NCBI RefSeq assembly: GCF_030247185.1
Contig: NC_080572.1
Coordinates: 97,017,198-97,081,197, forward strand
Direction: 5' to 3'
From: Malaya genurostris
Taxonomy: Eukaryota; Arthropoda; Insecta; Diptera; Culicidae
Length of the DNA: 64,000 nt
The translations under genes and the position numbers were made by a program. Shown piece by piece: positions 46,499 through 57,869 of this stretch (position 1 is its first letter; each line of letters begins with the position of its first letter). Under the pieces are notes generated by a model, which worked only from the letters and a program-made list of their open reading frames with translations, made no database searches and was not told where the DNA came from.

Positions 46499-47017
46499 CA
46501 GAGATGCCAGATATTTTCATAGAAAATATGTATTACGTTGCAGAGAAACTCTATATCTAGTCTATCTGTTTTCACTAATAAAATGATGTTAAATCTGTTT
46601 TCACTAATAAAATCTGTTAACATCATTTTATTAGTGAAAACAGATAGACCAGATATAGACTTTCTATGCAACGTAATACATATTCTATGAAAATATCTGG
46701 CTTCAAATAGTTCAAATTGGTTCCAAATTTTAATATAAATGTTTGTCAGTGTTCATAATCAATTATCTACATAAAAGATTTCCACTTTAACATGTGATTT
46801 GTCCGTTGATTAATAAACTTTCAAAGAATCACCGCAATCAAATACTAATAGATACTCCGAGAGAAAAGTCTAATTTTTTACTTCTTTCTTTCTATGAACC
46901 TGTACAAATCTGTATGAAATTTAGGAAATCTTAACAAAATCGGTACTTTGATTTAAACCAGTATGCGAACGCAAAAATCTATACAATACATATAAATCTG
47001 TATAAATGGCATCTCTG
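46499..47017. mobile_element. hAT-like MITE with 85-bp palindrome
   Basis: Terminal CAGAGATGCCA at 46499 faces TGGCATCTCTG ending at 47017, flanked by GCTGTGCA (46491-46498) and GCTCTACA (47018-47025), an 8-bp duplication with two mismatches. The left half contains a long palindrome (46507-46700). No coding potential. Confidence 0.6.
46507..46700. repeat. Long inverted repeat with 24-nt loop
   Basis: Arms 46507-46592 (86 bp) and 46617-46700 (84 bp) are complementary with only a few mismatches; the spacer 46593-46616 contains a second copy of CTGTTTTCACTAATAAAAT. The RNA would form a long hairpin. It probably comes from an inverted duplication within the enclosing element. Confidence 0.9.
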
Positions 47018-47565
47018 GCTCTACACTTTGTTTAAAGAAGGGCTAATGAATAAATAGTAACAATCACAGTTTTGTTTTTTTTTTTAAAGTTCACCAATTT
47101 AACTTTTCAGTAAAATTTTAAATTTAAAGCGAAATGTAACGGAAACGACTGAAAAATTTTTAAACGTTGAAATGATTTCAAACTGGTTCTAAAAATATCG
47201 TATATTGTCTCATAGTTGGCATTAGGCCGTTTTTAGGAAGAATTCTGACATTTTGAACCTGAGAGTGTAATAGTGGACTATTTCGTTTTGATTGCTGTCG
47301 CCATTGCTAATTTATAGGATGAATAAAGGATCAACGATAGGATGGATAAAAATGAAAAGATTTAACAGAGTAGTGAACATTTCATAAGTGTTTTTTGCTG
47401 TTTCATGAACATTATTTAAATTTCCAGGGAATGTGAATCAAATCTCAATGTGGAGCAAGGCGAATGAAGCAGTAATATGAAATAGTTCTAGTGATTTTAG
47501 TGGCTAAATCGATGTTTGAAGGCGACGTCCTTACAAATGAGATGAAATAGGGAGCCCTTACCCTA

Positions 47566-48525
47566 TTAATTGTATGTGTCATGTCTTAAAATTATGTACA
47601 ACTGTAGATACACAACATTGCATGCTTAAGGACAAATTACTTGTTTGTTGACGAAATACGTTCTGCATCGATTGATGCGAAATAACCCAATTAGGAAATA
47701 ACATTTTAAAACCGTGTATAGAGCGACACTTTCGAGTTTTCTGAAAATGATACTCATTGCTTAGAACTGACAATAAACAAATTTACAATACAAAAAAAAA
47801 TATTTTCAATTGTTACTTTAGAATTAAGAGTTGCTCATTATAAGATACCCACTGGACTTTCGGGAATTGACTGAAAAATATGTCTGTAAATTATCACAGT
47901 TTCATTCAAACTTAGTTTTCATTGGAAAAATTTGGTTTCGCTATATTCTCGAACAATTTTTATTTAATAATCGTAACCAACATGTAATATGAAGTCATAA
48001 GTGCTAACCAACTTCAAACCTTCTCGGAACTTCGTTATTTGCTAAGTATTTGATACAAATGCTATGGATCATCTTCAAGTCACTTCAGGTGATCTGATTA
48101 GTGGATGATGTGTTAAGAAACTTTGGTAGTGGTTGGAAAGTTTCTTCAATATAATAGTTGAGATATTTGAGGAGGAATAATTATTCGATGGTTAATCTTT
48201 GCCGGAGCGGAATTAAGAGTTACTAGAGCGGGAATCCGAATGCATTATTCAACTTGGTGCAGATGAGCATCGACTTCTCAACCAGTAGTGTAGTAGTAGT
48301 GGTCATTGTTATTGTATTTTTTACTAATCTAGCCAAGGATACATAAGTGGTCTGCAACACCAGATATTGGGAGGTTGTGTCGAAGGATGGTCTTCGGATT
48401 CTCAGTATTGGAAATTGGAGTCAGTGAAAACTGAATAAAAGTTTTCGGTTGTAAGTTTTGTGAATTTATCCGAAACTGAGATACATTTTAATATGATCAA
48501 TAAAAAGACTGAATTAAAATAAATC
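47566..48525. other. No gene seen
   Basis: AT-rich; no feature recognised. Confidence 0.4.
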
Positions 48526-48540
48526 AACTAACCTAATCTC

Positions 48541-48796
48541 GCGGACCCACGTTGAATCGTCATCTGGAAGACACTCGTATTACATTCAATCCATCGACCA
48601 TTGCCGATCGCCAACTGCAACTGCAACTGAATCTGCCAGAATCGACCATTGCGACCGGAATACGTCACTACCCTAATGATAATACCCTAGTTTTAAGTTA
48701 GTCGTTAATCAAGATTTGAAAATACCCTTGGAATCTGCTTGGCACAGCTTTAGCAGTGTGCCTTTAAATATATTATTATTGAATAAAAAAAAAAAA
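48541..48796 (+). mobile_element. 5'-truncated retro-insertion with poly(A) and 15-bp target duplication
   Basis: A 256-bp insert beginning GCGGACCCACGTTGAATCG and ending in a run of about 15 A residues. AACTAACCTAATCTC occurs at 48526-48540 and again at 48797-48811, the hallmark of target-primed reverse transcription. The body ends an open frame (RQLQLQLNLPESTIATGIRH, stop near 48700) followed by a short 3' UTR with a polyadenylation-like ATTATTGAATAAAAA. It is most likely a truncated non-LTR element; the family is not certain. Confidence 0.85.
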
Positions 48797-48811
48797 AACT
48801 AACCTAATCTC

Positions 48812-49300
48812 AAAACAGTTTGAAGCAACGGATTCTAATTTTCGGAAAAGAGTACTACAAGACTCCCGCTGTTTGCTCAATTGAGTTGTTTATTTATATT
48901 AATGTGATTTCTAAGTAACTAACTCATAGCAACAAGAACAGTGTTGCTCAAGAGTGTTATTTTTACCATTAGATAGGGGTCGCTCAATTTCTGGTAACTA
49001 GCGGTGAGTCGTTAACGGATACATGCAATTTAATGCAATGTTTTTCGGAGTGCCTGGTCGTGTCGTCGATAACAATATGTAAAACACCGGTACGTGCAAC
49101 GTGGGCGAATAAAAAACCAAACCGAACGATGCGTGCTTTGTTCTATTTCGTACACGCTATAAAGAAAACGAAATGGTTACGGATGACAGCTACTGGTGTG
49201 TGATACATATTGATAATAGACGGTGCCGCGGTTGATAAAAACGATATGATAAGTGCGACCAAAAAAATTAATGAATGACCAGTTTAGAATTTTTTTTTTA
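48812..49300. other. No gene seen
   Basis: Partly related to 8330-8400 and 50400-50500 (GTACACGCTAT...GAACAAAGCA, AGCACGCATCGTTCG phrases), so it belongs to the outskirts of R1 copies. Confidence 0.4.
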
Positions 49301-49309
49301 CGTTTTTTG

Positions 49310-50865
49310 TTTCGTCGGTTTAAGTGACGGTGTATAATATTGAACACACTTTACCCTATAACTCCGGAACCGCAAGTCGGATCCGGATGAAATTTAGGAA
49401 TTCTGTATGGAACCAGAATACCTTTCATTTGAACTAAATTTGTGGAAATCGGTCAAACCATCGCTGAGAAAAGTGAGTAAGATCCATTTGGGTATATATG
49501 ACCACTATTTCCGGTACTTCCGGAACCGGATACCGGGAACCAGGATAGCCGAAATCGGTTTGTTCAGTTGCCTACTGATAATGACTATCGATTCGTGTAG
49601 TTTTGATACCAGTTTAGAAAAATTTTAACGTTTTTGCCTTTCTCTTATATTGTCTTTCTCATATAGAAAGGTTATGCAATCACTGTGAAAACCGACTTTT
49701 GAACCAAGGGTCGGAGGGCCGAGTGTCATATACCATTCGACTCAGTTCGTCGAGTACGCAAAATGTCTGTGTGTGTATGTGCGTATGTGTGTATGTAACG
49801 TTTTTTGCACTAACTTTTCTCGGAGATGGTTGAACCGATTTTCACAAACTTAGGTTCAAATGAAAGGTCCTGTGGTCCCATACATAATTCCTGAATTTAA
49901 TCCGGATCCGGAAATATAGGGTAAAGTGTGTTAAAAATTTTATACCATCATTGAAAAGAGCGAAAAACCGTAAAAAGTTTTCTAAAACGACCTCAAATCT
50001 TCTCCAATTGATAGTTTTTATCAGTAGACGGTCAAACAAACCGATTTCGGTTGTTCTTTTAAGAATCGAAGAAAATTATTGTGAAGAATACAACAGTTTA
50101 TCTATATGATAGTACGATTGATATGAGAAATACCACTAGATGGATTAAAACAGATTTTTGAAAAGAAATAAGACCTAATCTAACAAACTCTACAAATCCT
50201 GTTTACCCTGTAGTTCCGAAACCGGAAGCAGTATTCACAACGGATTAAGGAATTCCGTATGAAACTGTAAGATTTTTCTTCTGAACCTATAACCTATTCT
50301 TCTATTCTTTCGGTTACACTTATCATAAAATAGCTAAAATTTTTATCAATCGCAGCACCGTCTTTTTCCAATATCACACACTAGTAGCAGTCATCCGTAA
50401 GCGTGTAGTGTAGCTACTACTGTATGAATTGGAACAAAGCAATCATCGTTCGTTTTGTGTCTTCTTCTTGCACCGTACCATCACGTACCGATGTTGTATA
50501 TATTGTCATTATATATGGCGATTTGAAAACTTTGACACTAATTGCCCTGTAGCTGCGGAACCGAAGGTCAGATTCGGATGAAATTTTACAGTAGCTTTAA
50601 AGATGATATGAGCTTTAATTCAAATCAAGATTTGTGAAAATTGGTTCAATCATCGCAGAGAAATCGAAGTGAATTTTAATTTTGAGTTTTTCTTCACCAC
50701 TTTCGCTGCTTCAGGAACAGGAAAAGAGGGAACCAGTAGTGTCTAATTAAGTTTTTATGCCCACGAGCTAACAAACTCTGCAAACTAGAAGAATTTATCT
50801 GATAGTTTTATGGGATTAATACCTGTTTTTGAGCATCGTTCGTGAGAATTACAAGATCAACCAAC
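49310..50865. repeat. R1 repeats, two opposed pieces and a third
   Basis: 49310-49636 is R1 in reverse sense (matching 7620-7790 inverted). 49637-50160 is R1 in forward sense, from GCCTTTCTC to CCACTAGATGGATTAAAACA. 50170-50865 is again reverse (matching 8440-8520 and 3300-3400). The switch at 49636 is a head-to-head junction. Confidence 0.65.
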
Positions 50866-51348
50866 AAGGACTAGTAACACCCATAAATCTCACATACTTC
50901 TTGATAATTAACTATTGCATGTCTATTCATTCTGTTCAAATTACATTTCTCATGGTATCTAATTAATGTTTCTATTATTTCCATTACAGGTAGGTAACCA
51001 AACACGGACAAAACGCTGTGAGTGTTGAACAATGTTATAGGAAGATACGACGTAACTTTTTCAAAAGGTAATTCTAAAGAACAAACTTTCTCATTCATAC
51101 TGTGAAATACTTTATTCAGAAAACAATACAAAATCGTTGTTTTATGAATCCCAGTAAAAGATAATAATTAACGATTTAACGATCCGCAAACTGTACGAAG
51201 ATGGACTGATTTTTAAAAATCACACTCCAGACTTCTTGATTCGATATGCACCATCTAGGGGCACATGCAAATTACAAATCTGTCAGGCTCGCTGCGGAAC
51301 GAGGAACGACGTTGACAAAATACGAGTCCGTGACAGGGTGCTGCTTAC

Positions 51349-51577
51349 TGTACGGATTGACTTGTTAATTTCATTTTCCCATTTCTCATTTAAATAATTA
51401 CGAATGAATTCAACAAGCCAAGCCCAAGCCACGGATGCAACAACACCCAGTGGCGCAGTATTTTTTCTTCCATTACCGAGGGCACCAAGCGCTCCGCCGG
51501 TGAACAGACTTGAGCCGCATTGCAGCAGAGCTTTTATCTGACGAACGATGCTGAGCTCCTTGAAGCAGACCAACGCG
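51349..51577 (-). CDS. Candidate host exon (unidentified protein)
   Basis: On the minus strand a G+C-richer 229-bp stretch is open in one frame and reads ALVCFKELSIVRQIKALLQ, CGSSLFTGGALGALGNGRKN, then TAPLGVVASVAWAWLVEFI and RNYLNEKWENEINKSIRT. It is preceded by TCTCATTTAG (possible acceptor at 51578-51580) and followed by GTAAGC (possible donor), as an internal exon would be. The middle part is hydrophobic and Gly-rich, as a membrane segment might be. I do not recognise the protein. An open frame also continues to 51283 and back to an ATG at 51624, so the exon limits are guesses. A TE origin or chance cannot be excluded. Confidence 0.35.
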
Positions 51578-51639
51578 CTAAATGAGACTCGGGTAAATAT
51601 TAGATTTACACAAAAGAACAGCATAAAGACGTTATTCAG

Positions 51640-52140
51640 TTGGCTGCTCGTCGTTCAATAATGATTAGCAACAGTAAACAGGTTACTTATTTGATCATTA
51701 ATTGATCAATCAACTTTGCAACGTTTACATCCTTCGTACAATCGAATAATCATTCATGATTTAATAAATAAAAATAAATTAATAAATGCATAGTAAATTT
51801 GATTATTAAATTAATAAATGCATAGTAAATTTGATCAGCAGTTGCAAATATACGAAGTTTTGCATTGTTTTGGTTTTGACTTTGTGAAAGGCAACTGCCA
51901 GTATTATAGCAATTCATGAATTGAATCACTGAATTTTATACAGACCATTTCCAGTGAAGGTGCACAATAGCCGACAGCGAATTAAACAGCCATTTTTTTG
52001 TGATTTGCAGGTAATAAGCGTCATTCATCATTTTCATATGAACAGCATGGAGTTGCTGATGACGGGATGTAAAGCGAACGCGAACGCAGCTTTGTTGTTA
52101 TAGAATTCTATTCGGTGCATGTTTTCAGTAATTAGTAAAT
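51640..52140. other. AT-rich DNA with short direct repeat
   Basis: TTAATAAATGCATAGTAAAT occurs twice in tandem (51780 and 51811). Nothing else is recognised. Confidence 0.5.
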
Positions 52141-52149
52141 CGCTTTGAA

Positions 52150-54300
52150 TTTTTTGCCTTTCCCATATGGAATGATTATGTAATCGCTGTGAAAATCATC
52201 ATTTCGACCCAGGTCCAGAGCACCAAGTGTCGTTTATCAATCGACTCAGATCGTCGAGATCGCAAAATATTTGTAGAAAATTGCTAAATGTTATTCAGAT
52301 CCGACCTCCGGTTCCGAAATTACAGGGCTATATAAACTGACTTCGGTACCACCAGTCCCCGGTCTCCGGTTCTGGAAATGTTGGAGATAGAAGTGAGAAG
52401 CTATTTTTCTACTTTTCAGCGATGCCTGAATAATTTATCTCATCTTATCTAATATCCTTTGATCTTAACTTCCGGTTCCGTAATTATATGGCGATGAGGA
52501 TTAAAAATAGCAAGCGATACAAAAAAACGTACAAAACAAATTAGAAACTAAAAAACTCTACGTTCACTGAAAATGGTAATGCTTATCCCCCTAGGTGGAT
52601 TAAAAAAGTTTACAATACATAATTGTATTCGCATGCCATTTTTTCCAATCTGTTTTCCTCGTTAGATAATGATCAAATTTTTAAAAGGTATTTTTCTTAC
52701 CACGCGATCCAAACATTCTTAATCCACAACTATTACAAAAACATCTGAATTTTAAAATACCTCACATTGAAAAGATTTGTAAGAACTGTGAAAATCGACT
52801 TTTGTACCGAGGCCCGGAGGAACGAGTGTAATATACCGTCTGACTCAGTACGTCGAGATCGCAAAATGTGTGTGTTCTCTTCTTTGTGTGTAACTCGAAA
52901 GTGTACTCAAATTTCTAGAAAATGACTGGACCAATTTTCATAAACGAAGATACAAATGAAATAGCTTCCGGAACTACAGCGTGATAAGTGTAAATGATTA
53001 CCGAATTCTTGGAAATTCGTTGCCAAATTTTCTAATTTCCAGTTCCAGAAGTATCTGGAATAGTCGAAAAATACTTCGAATAGAACTGATTTCTCAGAAA
53101 TGTCTACACCGATTTTCTCAAACTTAAAATCAAATAATATTTTGGTTCTGAATTTTCCGGCTCCGCAGTTGCAAGATAATGAGAGTTAAGAATGGAAATA
53201 ATGTCACTAATTCTTCTCGAAAAGTGTGAAACGGATTTTCGCAAACTTAGATTGAAATGAAAGGTCTTACGGATCCTTACAAAGTTCCTGATGTTATTTT
53301 GAATCCGAAATAACAGAGTGCTAAGTGTTCAAAATTTAATCTTCAAAATTTCAAACCGTCATCTAGTGTGCCGATGCATAACATATTAAAATTCATCTAA
53401 ATTAAGCTCAAAATTATATCGCTTCAAAGGTCATGTCTAACACTCGTATATTTTGTTTGACGAAAAACAGCACTTTTTGCTGAAAAATCAAGCAAATAAA
53501 ATACATCGACTTTGAAAAACTTCTTCATCCATCTGGTGGTGTAATAATGCTTTTCTCCTGCCATTTACATACTGTCATTAAATCAAAACATTTATAAGGT
53601 TCTATCCGCGGCCATTTGTGTGGAGAGTTTACCAAAGCTATCAAACGAGTCTTAGCCGATCGAAATAGATTCTACCGTCTCCGAGAAATATTGGTGCAGT
53701 AAAAAAAAACTCTGGGATTTGTCACATATAAGATTATGCCTCTCGAACCGAAAATGATTGCCATAACTCTTCCAAATTAGATCAACATTGCTAGCATTAG
53801 AATAAGCCTAAGTTTATCAAAATTCGTTGAGTCAGCTTCGAGAATATTCAGCCGATGGAAAAAAAAAATCGTTAGTCGCTTATGTCACTTATACCATTAT
53901 ATCTCCGGAACCGAAAGTGACAGCTATTTGATCTTCAAACTTGGTCAATAGATTTCAAACGAGCCTAAGCTTGTCTATGGGTCTTCAAAAGTCGGGATTT
54001 CTAGCAATTCTCTTACTTTTCTATAGAGAAAGGCAAAATCCTTATTTTTAGGGCATGTTCATTTTAGAACGCCCACTTGATATTCTACAGTGATTTAAAG
54101 AAAGTGGATAGTCCAATCGACCTCTGCATTCGTATTACTCAACAGTGAGTAATCATTCGATTTTACTAAATCAGATTCAAATGGAAGGTCGTATGAGCCC
54201 ATACAAAATTTCTGAACGTGTTTTGGACCTCACTTCCGCTTCCCAATTTAGAGGACTATTTCTAGCCGTCATTTAGAACCACAATGCACAAAAAGTAATA
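52150..54300 (+). repeat. Diverged R1 repeat cluster
   Basis: Several old copies in a row: 52155-52615 (start GCCTTTCCCATATGGAATGA, end CCCCTAGGTGGATTAAAAAA), 52780-53560 (start phrase GAAAATCGACTTTTGTACCG, end CATCTGGTGGTGTAATAATG in altered form), and 53580-54300. They contain the usual TTCCGGTTCCG-type phrases, decayed more than at 7.5-9.1 kb. Confidence 0.6.
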
Positions 54301-54349
54301 AATATTCTAAATTTGATTCATAACTGTTTCAATTTGTAGTTTATATTAC

Positions 54350-54433
54350 ACCCAAACCTCCGTTTACGAACACTTTTTTTACTTTACAATAAGAGGTAAA
54401 GTAAAAAAAGTGTTCGTAAACGGAGGTTTGGGT
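54350..54433. repeat. Perfect 38-bp inverted repeat at fold-back terminus
   Basis: 54350-54387 and 54396-54433 are exact reverse complements with the 8-base loop AATAAGAG. Each arm starts with the fold-back terminus ACCCAAACCTCCGTTTACGA. In the second element (56846 on) the same terminus runs straight into GAACCAAACCCCAAATAACG, which in the first element follows only after the inverted copy; so the hairpin is an inverted duplication of the tip. Confidence 0.95.
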
Positions 54434-54912
54434 GAACCAAATCCCAAATAACGTAAATCTTTTTTTTGTACTTCGTAAAAAGAGCTTTTAGCATACAATG
54501 AAAACGATTTTTAGCTGATTTATATTCCATGGTATCTACTACCATATGGAAATTTTTGGAACGGGTTAAAAGATTAGATTCCGGAAAATGATGTTTGAGG
54601 TACTTTGGAAATCCAATATGGCGACTTCCGTTTCATTGATATGCCTTGATATATGGGTATGGGTATTTTCGAAACGGATTTGTTGAAAAGGTCGGGAACA
54701 AAGTTATTTCAAAATCCAAGATGGCGACTTCCAGTGTATTAATATTCCATCAAAACATTTACAATATAGGTATTTTCGGAACGGATTTGATGTGGAAGTA
54801 TCGAAAAACGATGTTTAAGGTCGTTTAGAAATCCAAGATGGCGACTTACGGTTTATTGATATTCCTTCAGAACACTTAGAATATGTTTACTTCGAAGCAG
54901 ATTTAACGTGTA

Positions 54913-55115
54913 CACTCTTAAAAAAATTAATTTTACGCTTAACGTGCATTCAAGCATACCGTAATTTCTTCATAACATGTAAAAATAAATTTTGCGTCTG
55001 TATCGATGTAAGCTTCAGCTAAATTAACTGTGAAGTTAATGATATAACTTATCTTTACATACTTTGAATTGTGAATGTAAGAGAATCTATTAAGATGTAA
55101 TTTTTTCTAAGTGTG
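54913..55115. mobile_element. 203-bp MITE in a fold-back unit
   Basis: Ends CACTCTTAAAAAAATTA and the inverse of CACACTTAGAAAAAATTA, flanked by TA (54911-54912 and 55116-55117). Excision restores the fold-back unit phrase ATTTAACGTGTAGGCACC, matching GATTTGATGAGTAGATGCC-type units nearby. Non-coding. Confidence 0.85.
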
Positions 55116-55359
55116 TAGGCACCAAAAACAATGTTTGAGGTTGTTTCAAAATCCAAGAAGGTGACTCCTGGTTCATTGGTATTTCTTGAATATGGGTATT
55201 TTCCGACCATAGTGGGAATTTTCGGAACGGATATGATGAATACACATCAGAAAACGATATTTAAGTTCCTTTCGAAATTCTATATGGCGACTTTTGATTT
55301 ATCAAAATTCCTTGAAAACCCTTACAATATGGATATTCTTTGAATGGATTTAATTAGTA

Positions 55360-56268
55360 ACAGATCGGCTGAAAAGTTCGTATCGTTTCTATGAGAGGGC
55401 GCCACTAGAATTAAATCCATACCATTTTCAGTTAGTACCAACCTTCAAAAGATACGTGTATAAATTTGACAGCTGTCTGATTATTAGTTTGTGAGATATT
55501 GCATTTTGAGTGAAGCTACTTTTGTTATTGGGAAAAAAAGGGAATATCGTGTGTTGATGAAACACTACTTTTTGATGAAAAAAAGTGCCGCCGATACCAA
55601 AAAATGGCTTGATGAGTGTTATCCAGACTCTGCACCGGGCGAAGCAACAATTCGTAAGTGGTTTGCAAAATTTCGTACTGGTCATATGAGCACCGAAGAC
55701 GATGAACGCAGTGGACGTCCAAAAGAGGCTGTTACCGGTGAAAACGTGAAAAAAATCCACAAAATGATTTTCAATGACCATAAACTGAAGTTGATCGAGA
55801 TAGCTGACACCCTAAAGATATCAAAGGAACGTGTTGGACATATTATTCACGAATATTTGGATATGAGAAAGCTTTGTGCAAAATGGGTGCCGCGTGAGCT
55901 CACAATCGATCAAAAACAACAACGAATTGATGTTTCTGAGCAGTGTTTGGAGCTGTTATATCCAATTAAAACCGATTTTTTTCGTCGATATATAACAATG
56001 GACGAAACATGGCTCCATCACTTCACTCCGGAGTCCAATCGACAGTCAGCTGAGTGGACTGCACGCGATGAACCGAACCCTGATCGCTGAAACTGAAGCC
56101 TATTTTGAGACAAAGGACAGATCGTACTACAAAAATGGTATAGAAAAGTTGGAAGATCGCTATAATCGCTGTATCGCCTCTGATGGCAATTATGTTGAAT
56201 AATAAAAACGAATTTTGGCAAAAAAATGTGTGTTTCTATTAAACGATACGAACTTTTCAGCCGAACTG
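55360..56268 (+). mobile_element. Mariner, irritans type, copy 2 with internal deletion
   Basis: 909 bp between TA (55358-55359 and 56269-56270), with termini ACAGATCGGCTGAAAAGTTC and its inverse. Relative to copy 1 it lacks about 380 bp between RDEPNP and AETEAYFE (junction near 56082-56090). It inserted into a fold-back unit. Confidence 0.9.
55491..56202 (+). pseudogene. Mariner transposase (irritans type), internal deletion
   Basis: The frame is open for 199 codons from 55491, covering the DNA-binding N-terminus (LMKHYFLMKKSAADTKKWLD, then ATIRKWFAKFRTGHMSTEDD) and the first catalytic Asp in TMDETWLHH. The deletion removes the second and third Asp and shifts the register; the C-terminal IEKLEDRYNRCIASDGNYVE follows in another frame to 56202. 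The DNA-binding half is better kept than in copy 1. A protein of this type could still bind termini without cutting, as an inference only. Confidence 0.85.
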
Positions 56269-57869
56269 TTAGGAACCAGAAAATTTTATTTGGGGTCGTT
56301 TCGAATACCAAGATAGCGACTTCCGAGTTATAGCTATTCTAAAAACTCTAATAATTGAGGTACTTTCGGAACGGATTTGATGATTAGATGCAAGAAAACA
56401 ATGTTTGAGCATGTTCCGAAATCCAAGCTAGCGGCTTCCGGTTTATTAATATTTCTTGAAAACCCTTCCAAATAAGGATATCGTCGGAATAGATTGGATA
56501 CCAATAAACGCCATCTTGGGAACCAAATCCGTTCCAGAAATACAGCAATTGTAAGAGTTTTTGAGGAACATCAATAAACCGGAAGTCATTATCTTGAACT
56601 TCAGAACCACCTTAAACATCGTTTTCTGACATCTACTCATCAAGCCCGTTCCGAAAATACCTAAATTGTGGTGGTTTTCAGAGAATATAAATCGGAAGTG
56701 ATCATCTTGGATTTTGAAACGACCCCAAACATCATTTTAGTGCACCTACTCTTCACATCCGTTCCGAAAATAGCCATATTTTTGGGGGTTTCCACATTCA
56801 TAACACAAAACTTTTTTACGAACCTAATCTATCTATCTCTATACACCCAAACCTCCGTTTACGAACACTTTTTACGAACCAAACCCCAAATAACGTAATC
56901 TTTTTTTACGAACCTACTTCGTAAAAAGAAGTTTTGGCATACATCGAAAACGATTTCCGACTCATTTATATTCCATGGAAACTACTACAATATGGGAATT
57001 TTACGAATGAGTTTAACGAGTAGATTCCGGAAAATGATGTTTGAGGTATTTTGGAAATCCAAGATGGTGACTTCCGGTTTATCGATATTCCATGAAAACC
57101 TTTACAATATGGGTATTTTTGGAACGTATTCAATAAACAGATGCCGCAAAACTATGTTTGGTGTCGTCTCGAATTCCAATATAACATCCTCCGGTTTATT
57201 GATATGGCTTAAAAACCCTTAAAACAAAGAAATTTCCCGAACATATTGAATGCCATTAAACGATGTTTAAGCTCTTTTCAAAATTCAATGAGATGACTTC
57301 TGATATAATGTTTTCAAGAAATACGGCAAAAACTTCAAGAAATAATAATAAACCAGAAATCACTGTTTTGCATTTCAGAACCATCTCAAATATCGTTTTC
57401 CGATATTTGAAATTAGTTTAAATTTTTCAATCTCGTTCCATAAGAATTCATAATGTAAGGTTTTTCAAAGAATATCAATAAACCAGAAGTCGCCGTCTTG
57501 GAATTCAGAACCACCTCGAACATCGTTTTCTAACATCTACTAATCAATCCCCTTCCGAAAATACCCATATTGTTACTGGTTTTAAGCAATCTCAATAAAC
57601 CGGAAACCAGCATCTTGGATTTTGAAATGAGCCCAAACATCATTTTCTTGCACTTACTCTTCACTTCCGTTCCGGAAATAGCCATATGATGCGCGTTTTC
57701 CACATTTATTACACAAAGCTTTTTTTACGAAGTAAATTCGAAATAACGTTAACTTTTATTACGAACTAAATCCCAAATAACGTAAATTTTTTTTTCACGA
57801 ACTACCTCTTTTTACGAGCCCCCGTTTTTGGATTGTAATTGGAGGTTTCGGTGTATATAAAAATAAATG

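Larger units (their letters stand above)
45726..47565. mobile_element. 1.8-kb TIR element (MITE-like, unassigned)
   Basis: The termini TAGGGTAACGGCTCCC plus TATTTCATCT at 45726 and the inverse ending 47565 agree at 25 of 26 positions. The tips read TA-GGGTAA..., so a TA duplication is plausible. Subterminal CATCTCAT motifs recur on both sides (45765, 46196, 47540). There is no transposase frame. A hAT-like element (46499-47017) sits inside it, leaving about 1.3 kb for the original. Confidence 0.75.
54349..57853. mobile_element. Fold-back (inverted-arm) transposon block with satellite-like units
   Basis: Left tip TA-CACCCAAACCTCC (54348-54361) and right tip GGAGGTTTCGGTG-TA (57841-57855) are near-inverse. 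Between them, units of about 105-120 bp with the core AAATCCAAGATGGCGACTTC run forward (54590-55345 and 56280-56480), then the same units run in reverse (56490-56840), then a second left tip (56846) begins a further forward/reverse set (56990-57290 / 57300-57700). I read it as two overlapping fold-back elements, the second complete (56846-57853). A MITE and a mariner lie within the first. No transposase is encoded. Confidence 0.7.
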
